26,965 bases of DNA from Candidatus Hydrogenedentota bacterium (GTDB taxonomy: Bacteria > Hydrogenedentota > Hydrogenedentia > Hydrogenedentales > SLHB01), in the NCBI GenBank assembly GCA_007130675.1, contig SLSB01000135.1, forward strand, positions 1-26,965. Direction: 5' to 3'. Shown piece after piece: positions 23,059 to 26,965 of this stretch. Position numbers and translations under genes: made by a program. Under the pieces are notes generated by a model. The model was not told the origin of the DNA and ran no database searches. It saw only the letters and a program-made list of their open reading frames with translations. How positions within the stretch are numbered: the stretch's first letter is position 1; the number at the start of each line of letters is the position of its first letter.

Positions 23059-23761
23059 CGCAGCAGTACCGAAGGTTAAGCAATCCAGCAGTCTGCATAT
23101 GATCGCAACGCTGACCGGTGTGGCCTTCTTTTCCGGTTTTCTGATTTTTTTTGTTGTGCAGGCTACCGAGGGGGGCATTCGTCAGAATAGAATCGACCAG
23201 CTTCGCGGGGCGGTGTTCGAGGTGCTGCCCGAGGCCACGTCGAGCCAGGGGTTTGCCGTCGAAAACGGCACATTTCGTCCCATCGATATCGACGACCCGA
23301 CGCCCGGGCTCAGAAAGATTTATGCGGGCTACGACGACAGCGGCGCGCTTGTGGGTGTGGCGATCGAGGCGGCGGCGCAAGGCTATCAGGACGTCATCCG
23401 GGGGATTTATGGTTACGACCCATTCACGGAACGGGTAGTAGGCTTCTCGGTGCTCGAGAGCAGCGAGACGCCTGGCTTGGGCGATCGCATCGCGCACGAT
23501 CCGTCGTTTCTCGAGAATTTCTTTGAGACGGAAGAGAGCCCGGACACGGTGTCGCTTGCGCTGGATGACGAAGGCGACGCACTCGAGCAGCCGTTAAGCT
23601 TGGTCGATCGAGACGAAAAGACAGAACCATGGGAGGTCGAGGGCATTTCCGGGGCGACCGTGTCGTGTTTGGCCGTTGTGCGGATGCTGAACCAAAGCGC
23701 GCAAGAAGTCGTTCCTCTGATTCATACGCACCTGGACCAACTGCAGAAAGGCACTTTGTGA
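23048..23761 (+). CDS. rnfG: Rnf complex flavoprotein RnfG
   Basis: This 237-residue protein has one N-terminal transmembrane helix (about residues 19-37) and a periplasmic FMN-binding domain. The covalent FMN site is SGAT at 201-204 (in EGISGATVS), with Thr204 as the attachment residue. Upstream, GYQDVIRGIYGYDPFTERVVGF and ETPGLGDRI are family hallmarks. RnfG shuttles electrons on the outer face of the membrane, with RnfD. The ATG at 23048 was chosen over in-frame starts inside rnfD because it gives the usual short cytosolic N-terminus. The stop overlaps the rnfE ATG (TGATG). Confidence 0.94.
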   Translation: MSNNAAVPKVKQSSSLHMIATLTGVAFFSGFLIFFVVQATEGGIRQNRIDQLRGAVFEVLPEATSSQGFAVENGTFRPIDIDDPTPGLRKIYAGYDDSGALVGVAIEAAAQGYQDVIRGIYGYDPFTERVVGFSVLESSETPGLGDRIAHDPSFLENFFETEESPDTVSLALDDEGDALEQPLSLVDRDEKTEPWEVEGISGATVSCLAVVRMLNQSAQEVVPLIHTHLDQLQKGTL

Positions 23762-24393
23762 TGGCACAGGGTACGTCAGCGACCACGATGGATGAGTTTG
23801 TGAAGGGCTTGTGGCGCGAGAACCCGGTATTTGTCATGCTGCTGGGGATGTGCCCGGTGTTGGCGGTGTCCAACACGGTAATGAACGCTCTGGCGATGGG
23901 GGCTTGTTCTACGTTTGTGCTGGTCATGTCAAGCACCGTTGTTTCGATTATTCGCAAGTTTGTGCCCAAAGAGGTGCGTATTCCGACGTTTATCGTCGTT
24001 ATCGCAACGTTTGTCACCATTGTCGACTATATGATGCAATATATCAGCCTCCCCCTATATCAGGCGCTGGGCGCATTCATCCCGCTTATTGTGGTCAATT
24101 GCATCATCATGGGCCGTGCCGAGGCGTTTGCCTCGCGCAACAACGTGGGGAAGGCGTTTATCGACGCGTTGGGCATGGGGGTAGGGTTCACGTTTGCGCT
24201 GGTGTGCCTGGGCGCGGTTCGCGAGATTCTTGGCAGCGGCACGTTCCTCGAAATTCCCCTGTTTGGTCCGAATTTCGAGGAGTGGAATGTGATGGTGCTG
24301 CCGCCGGGAGGCTTCTTTACGCTCGGCGCCTGGCTGTTGTTTTTTAATTGGCTTCGCGAACGGCGTGCGCGGAAGCTTGAAGCAGCGAAATAA
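23761..24393 (+). CDS. rnfE: Rnf complex membrane subunit RnfE
   Basis: This 210-residue polytopic protein of the NqrD/RnfE family opens with a cytosolic helix, EFVKGLWRENPVFV, and then six hydrophobic spans. The two conserved half-channel motifs carry Cys31 (GMCPVLAV) and Cys114 (VNCIIMGRAEAFA). In the homologous complexes these cysteines, with their counterparts in RnfA, hold an iron-sulfur cluster in the middle of the membrane. The start at 23761 is fixed by a one-base overlap with the rnfG stop and AGAAAGG 10 nt upstream. It is 9 bp from rnfA, its inverted-topology partner. Confidence 0.95.
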   Translation: MAQGTSATTMDEFVKGLWRENPVFVMLLGMCPVLAVSNTVMNALAMGACSTFVLVMSSTVVSIIRKFVPKEVRIPTFIVVIATFVTIVDYMMQYISLPLYQALGAFIPLIVVNCIIMGRAEAFASRNNVGKAFIDALGMGVGFTFALVCLGAVREILGSGTFLEIPLFGPNFEEWNVMVLPPGGFFTLGAWLLFFNWLRERRARKLEAAK

Positions 24394-24402
24394 GAGGGCG
24401 AC

Positions 24403-24981
24403 ATGGAACAGAGTGCATGGGAAATCTTCTTAAACGCGGCGTTCGTCAATAACTTCGTGCTAAGCCTGTTCTTGGGCATTTGCCCGTTTCTGGGCGTCTC
24501 GGGAAAGATTGACACGGGCATCCGCATGGGCGGCGCGGTCATTTTTGTGATGCTGGTCAGCTCGATGTGCGCATACGGCATCAATCTGTTACTGCTGCAT
24601 TTCAACGCCGAGTATCTTCGCCTGATCTGTTACATCGCGGTGATTGCGTCGGCGGTGCAGCTTGTCGAGATGTTCATCAAGAAGTTCAGCCCCGCGCTGT
24701 TCCGCGCGTTGGGCATCTTCCTGCCGCTGATCACGACCAACTGTGCGATTCTTGGCGTGGCGCTATTTCAAACCATGCGTGAATACAGTTTTGTGCAATC
24801 GGTGGCGTTCTCTCTCGGTGCGGGTGCAGGGTTCACCCTGGCCCTGACCATTATGGCCGGCTTGCGCGAACAGCTTAACCTTGCCGACGTCCCCAGCGTT
24901 GTAAAAGGCGCCGCGCTGACCCTCATGCTCGCGGGTATACTGTCGCTGGCTTTCATGGGATTTGCCGGCATCGGAGGATAA
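24403..24981 (+). CDS. rnfA: Rnf complex membrane subunit RnfA
   Basis: This 192-residue protein of the NqrE/RnfA family has six predicted spans and the usual length. It opens with AFVNNFVLSLFLGICPFLGVS, split at Cys27, and has a second motif, TTNCAILGVALF, with Cys114. These are the partners of the RnfE cysteines for the membrane-embedded iron-sulfur cluster. RnfA and RnfE form a pseudo-symmetric pair that carries electrons across the membrane. GAGGG lies 4 nt before the ATG. In the classical order rnfB would follow; here a small Cys-rich membrane protein follows instead, one base after the stop. Confidence 0.96.
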   Translation: MEQSAWEIFLNAAFVNNFVLSLFLGICPFLGVSGKIDTGIRMGGAVIFVMLVSSMCAYGINLLLLHFNAEYLRLICYIAVIASAVQLVEMFIKKFSPALFRALGIFLPLITTNCAILGVALFQTMREYSFVQSVAFSLGAGAGFTLALTIMAGLREQLNLADVPSVVKGAALTLMLAGILSLAFMGFAGIGG

Positions 24982-24982
24982 C

Positions 24983-25189
24983 GTGCTCCTCGAGGCGATT
25001 ATCGCTTCCCTTGTGATCGCCGCAGTCGTTTCGGCGTGGGTATTCGTTCAGCGCTGGGCCGCCTCGCAGACCTATCCCGAGGAATGCAATCTGCCGCGCT
25101 CGGAGTGCCACCATTGCCTCTCACGCGGCGCATGCACGTTGCAGCCCGAAGACGACCAGACCCGCGAATCCGATGAGACGATGGGGTAG
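24983..25189 (+). CDS. Small Cys-rich single-span membrane protein linked to Rnf
   Basis: This 68-residue protein has one N-terminal hydrophobic helix (about residues 3-22), then a soluble tail with four clustered cysteines spaced C-x7-C-x2-C-x5-C (CNLPRSECHHCLSRGAC), with two His beside them, and an acidic C-terminus. The start is GTG at 24983, one base after the rnfA stop, with GGAGGA 3 nt upstream. The ribosome site lies inside the end of rnfA, so the two are surely co-translated. I do not recognise the family. The layout resembles small FeoB-associated Cys-rich membrane proteins in general plan only. Cysteine spacing suggests a metal or Fe-S site, perhaps in assembly of the Rnf clusters or as an extra subunit. 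Confidence 0.7.
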   Translation: MLLEAIIASLVIAAVVSAWVFVQRWAASQTYPEECNLPRSECHHCLSRGACTLQPEDDQTRESDETMG

Positions 25190-25304
25190 TGGCTCTGCCG
25201 GAGTTCCTGGCGTCCTTTACCCTGGCGCCACGTTTGACGTAGAGTGTGACCAGGCCAACGGACAAATCGCGTGTGGCAACACATAACATGTCAGGAGACC
25301 GGCC

Positions 25305-25484
25305 ATGGCAAGCGTTGTGCGATATGACTTTCTCGGAAATCCCCTTGTATTCTGGTTCCTGTGCCTGACAGTTATCGGAATCCCCATGGCCATCATCTAC
25401 CTCCTGACCTCGACGCTGCGCATCGAAGACAGCGTCGAGCATCCTGAGGAGTTCGTGGCGCGATACAAGGCAGGGAAAATATAA
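25305..25484 (+). CDS. 59-residue small membrane protein
   Basis: A short gene begins at ATG 25305 with AGGAGA 6 nt upstream and ends at TAA 25482-25484. The product has a basic/polar N-terminus (MASVVRYDFLGNP), one long hydrophobic helix (about residues 13-34) and a charged tail ending in EEFVARYKAGKI. Good ribosome site, clear hydrophobic span and polar ends argue that it is real despite its size. It lies 115 bp after the Rnf block, so it may be a separate transcript. The family is not recognised and the function is unknown. Confidence 0.6.
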   Translation: MASVVRYDFLGNPLVFWFLCLTVIGIPMAIIYLLTSTLRIEDSVEHPEEFVARYKAGKI

Positions 25485-25554
25485 GCGTTGTCCACCTGAT
25501 CTGCCATGCAATCAGAGGCGGAACACGCCCATTGGCGACTCGTGGAGGATATTC

Positions 25555-25815
25555 TCAACCGCCTTCGGTGGCGGTTTCCGCGCCGGCGGCCATCTCGCGC
25601 TCGGCGATGATGTCTTCGAGGCGCTCTTTCTCGAGAACAAGCTCCTCCATCGACATCGCCCCCGGATCTTTGCTCGCGGCTGCCGGGACGTTGATCCCCT
25701 GCTGGCGCAGCCATTCGTCTACGCGGCCCTGGTTCTTCTTGTAGACGTAGAACGCCGCCGCCGCGGAACCGACGCCCACTACGAATCCTGTGATGTGGTC
25801 AGCGTTGATCGACAT
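25555..25815 (-). CDS. Small single-span membrane protein of a metal-ATPase operon
   Basis: This 86-residue protein has a membrane helix at about residues 8-25 (FVVGVGSAAAAFYVY), a basic stop-transfer KKNQGR, and a long acidic amphipathic C-terminal helix (about 53-76, MEELVLEKERLEDIIAERE). AGGAG lies 8 nt before the ATG and overlaps the stop of the upstream HMA-like gene, so the two are coupled. It is the last gene of the P1B-ATPase operon. In mycobacteria small one-span PacL proteins sit beside such ATPases and act as metal-binding scaffolds. This protein has the same plan, but homology is not established, and it has no His/Cys metal motif. Confidence 0.65.
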   Translation of the reverse strand: MSINADHITGFVVGVGSAAAAFYVYKKNQGRVDEWLRQQGINVPAAASKDPGAMSMEELVLEKERLEDIIAEREMAAGAETATEGG

Positions 25816-25826
25816 GTGTTTATCTC

Positions 25827-26660
25827 CTATCTGAAACGCATTGGGATATTATGCCGCATACGTCCCAACCCATCCAACATTTCGCCATGCGCCTGGGCCA
25901 CCGTGCGGAGCTCGCCGAGCAGCCCACCGTGACTCGGCACGGCTGCCGTCGAGAAATACTGCATAAATGATTGCAGTATGCTGAACAGCGGGGCCTCGCG
26001 GGACGCGCCTTCAGCCACCATCATGGCGTATTGGGGCGGGACGCCGTCACCGGCGGCATGCTGAACCGGCCGGATTTCGACGGTTTCGCCTGCCCCGGCG
26101 GCGAGGTGCCGACCAAAGGCCAATATCCAGGTAATCAAAGCGCCGCGCGTGTAGTCGCCCCGCAGGCTGGCCGCAATGAGATAGGACAACGACAAGACCT
26201 CGGGGTCGAAGAGTCCTTGTTCGCGCATTTCGCGCCATCCGTGTTGAAGGACCGCCGCGCCGGTGCACATCGCGGCGAGTCGGCCAAGCAGCACAGGCAG
26301 TGTGGCTGTCCGGCCCAGGAACTGCACAAACAGCGCCGTTCCCGTCAGGATTCCGGCCAAGGCCGCGCCATTTGTCAGGATTTGGCTTTCAGGACCCTTT
26401 TGGATCGAAACCGGTGCGTCGTTGGCATCGAGTGACAGGGCCAGCGCGATTCGCATGACGATTTCTTCCCGGGTGACCTGGCGCGGATCGAAATGCACCA
26501 GTACGGAACCGGTCCTGGCGGTGTAATCGAGTGCTTCGATGCCTGCGTGGCCCTTGACGGCCTCTGTGAACCGCCCCACATCGCCGGGAACAATAGACAA
26601 ATGCACGCGGAGGCGGCCCGGAATCGAATGGGACATTGTAACCGCGGGTTTTTGCATCAT
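25827..26660 (-). CDS. HMA-like domain membrane protein beside a P-type ATPase
   Basis: This is a 277-residue protein. Residues 8-80 look like a heavy-metal-associated (HMA-type) fold: SIPGRLRVHL, then EALDYTARTGSVLVHFDP, then a helix with EEIVMRIALAL. The metal-binding CxxC loop is absent. Two hydrophobic spans follow at about 95-140, then a less hydrophobic C-terminal half. PGRLRVH-type HMA-like proteins are regularly encoded next to a subset of P1B-ATPases and probably serve as their partner or regulatory subunit. It overlaps the end of the ATPase gene (ATGA), so translation is coupled, and it precedes the small membrane protein by 11 bp. The role as ATPase partner is inferred. Confidence 0.75.
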   Translation of the reverse strand: MMQKPAVTMSHSIPGRLRVHLSIVPGDVGRFTEAVKGHAGIEALDYTARTGSVLVHFDPRQVTREEIVMRIALALSLDANDAPVSIQKGPESQILTNGAALAGILTGTALFVQFLGRTATLPVLLGRLAAMCTGAAVLQHGWREMREQGLFDPEVLSLSYLIAASLRGDYTRGALITWILAFGRHLAAGAGETVEIRPVQHAAGDGVPPQYAMMVAEGASREAPLFSILQSFMQYFSTAAVPSHGGLLGELRTVAQAHGEMLDGLGRMRHNIPMRFR

Positions 26661-26965
26661 TTGCTGCGCTCCACATCGTGAAACAGAAGTCGTGAGGAAT
26701 TCAGGACAACCGCCACCGTGCAGGAATTGTGCAAGACCGCGCCCCAGAACACTGGAAGCACGCCCACCGAGGCCAAGACGATGCCGAGCGTGTTCACGCC
26801 GATCGCCGCCACAAAATTCTGGCGGATGATGCCCATGGTCTTGCGGGCCAGACGCATGACCGCCGGGATCATCAGCGGGTCGTCGCCCGTCAGGGTAATG
26901 TCGGCGGCTTCCATGGCGATATCGGTCCGTGCGCCGCCCATCGCAATGCCGACATCGGCGTAGGC
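26657..26965 (-). CDS. Heavy-metal P1B-type ATPase, C-terminal part, runs off the window
   Basis: Only the last 102 residues are present. They contain YADVGIAMGG with the following DIAMEAADITL, the segment just after the GDGxNDxPAL hinge of P-type ATPases. Then come the last two transmembrane helices, FVAAIGVNTLGIVLASVG and FWGAVLHNSCTVAVVLNSSRL. The LHN...NSSRL pattern in the final helix fits a P1B heavy-metal exporter, of the kind associated with HMA-like partner proteins, rather than a Ca2+ or K+ pump. The substrate metal cannot be told from this fragment because the CPx motif and N-terminal metal-binding domains lie outside the window. The stop codon overlaps the next gene. Confidence 0.88.
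   Translation of the reverse strand, partial: AYADVGIAMGGARTDIAMEAADITLTGDDPLMIPAVMRLARKTMGIIRQNFVAAIGVNTLGIVLASVGVLPVFWGAVLHNSCTVAVVLNSSRLLFHDVERSK

Noticed and set aside
25190..25304. Possible promoter TTGACG near 25235 for the 59-residue protein
   Set aside because: The -35 is good, but no acceptable -10 is found 16-18 bp downstream.

Overview
The window is GC-rich and densely coded, and comes from a Gram-negative-type bacterium: it encodes both the P-ring (FlgI) and L-ring (FlgH) of a flagellum plus a lipoprotein. The gene content (Rnf complex, very long pyruvate:ferredoxin oxidoreductase, GatCAB, bacterial Ser/Thr kinase, RpoN-type flagellar promoter) suggests an anaerobic or facultative, motile member of a deep-branching group (Planctomycetes-, Hydrogenedentota- or Desulfobacterota-like). 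The phylum is an inference and cannot be settled from this sequence. I saw no tRNA, rRNA, CRISPR array, insertion sequence or origin.

Layout. (1) 1-2820: a TerB-like protein (+), then a divergent pair made of a small lipoprotein (-) and a protein with three apparent ribbon-helix-helix segments (+). Each of the pair has a good sigma70 promoter. A long hairpin closes this block. (2) 2822-9001 (-): an eight-gene late flagellar operon, flgF-flgG-flgA-flgH-flgI-flgJ-flgN-flgL in transcription order, preceded by a consensus sigma54 -24/-12 promoter. flgK and flgM are absent from their usual place, and FlgH has no lipobox cysteine. (3) 9573-14128 (-): gatC-gatA-gatB-rsfS-Ser/Thr kinase, a translation-related operon. 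(4) 14230-25189 (+): an energy-conservation operon, rnfB - nifJ (PFOR) - rnfC - rnfD - rnfG - rnfE - rnfA - small Cys-rich membrane protein, behind a good sigma70 promoter and a leader of about 245 nt. (5) 25305-25484 (+): a 59-residue membrane protein. (6) 25555-26965 (-): the end of a heavy-metal P1B-type ATPase running off the window, an HMA-like membrane protein and a small single-span membrane protein, in one tightly packed operon.

How the genes work together. The Rnf block is the most distinctive part. The PFOR gene sits between rnfB, the ferredoxin-accepting subunit, and rnfCDGEA. The PFOR itself carries two large internal insertions and a C-terminal single-cluster ferredoxin domain behind a flexible linker. 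An internal Shine-Dalgarno/ATG at the start of that domain could also release it as a free ferredoxin. The arrangement suggests a dedicated route from pyruvate oxidation through reduced ferredoxin to Rnf, NADH and an ion gradient. The small Cys-rich protein after rnfA is a candidate accessory subunit.
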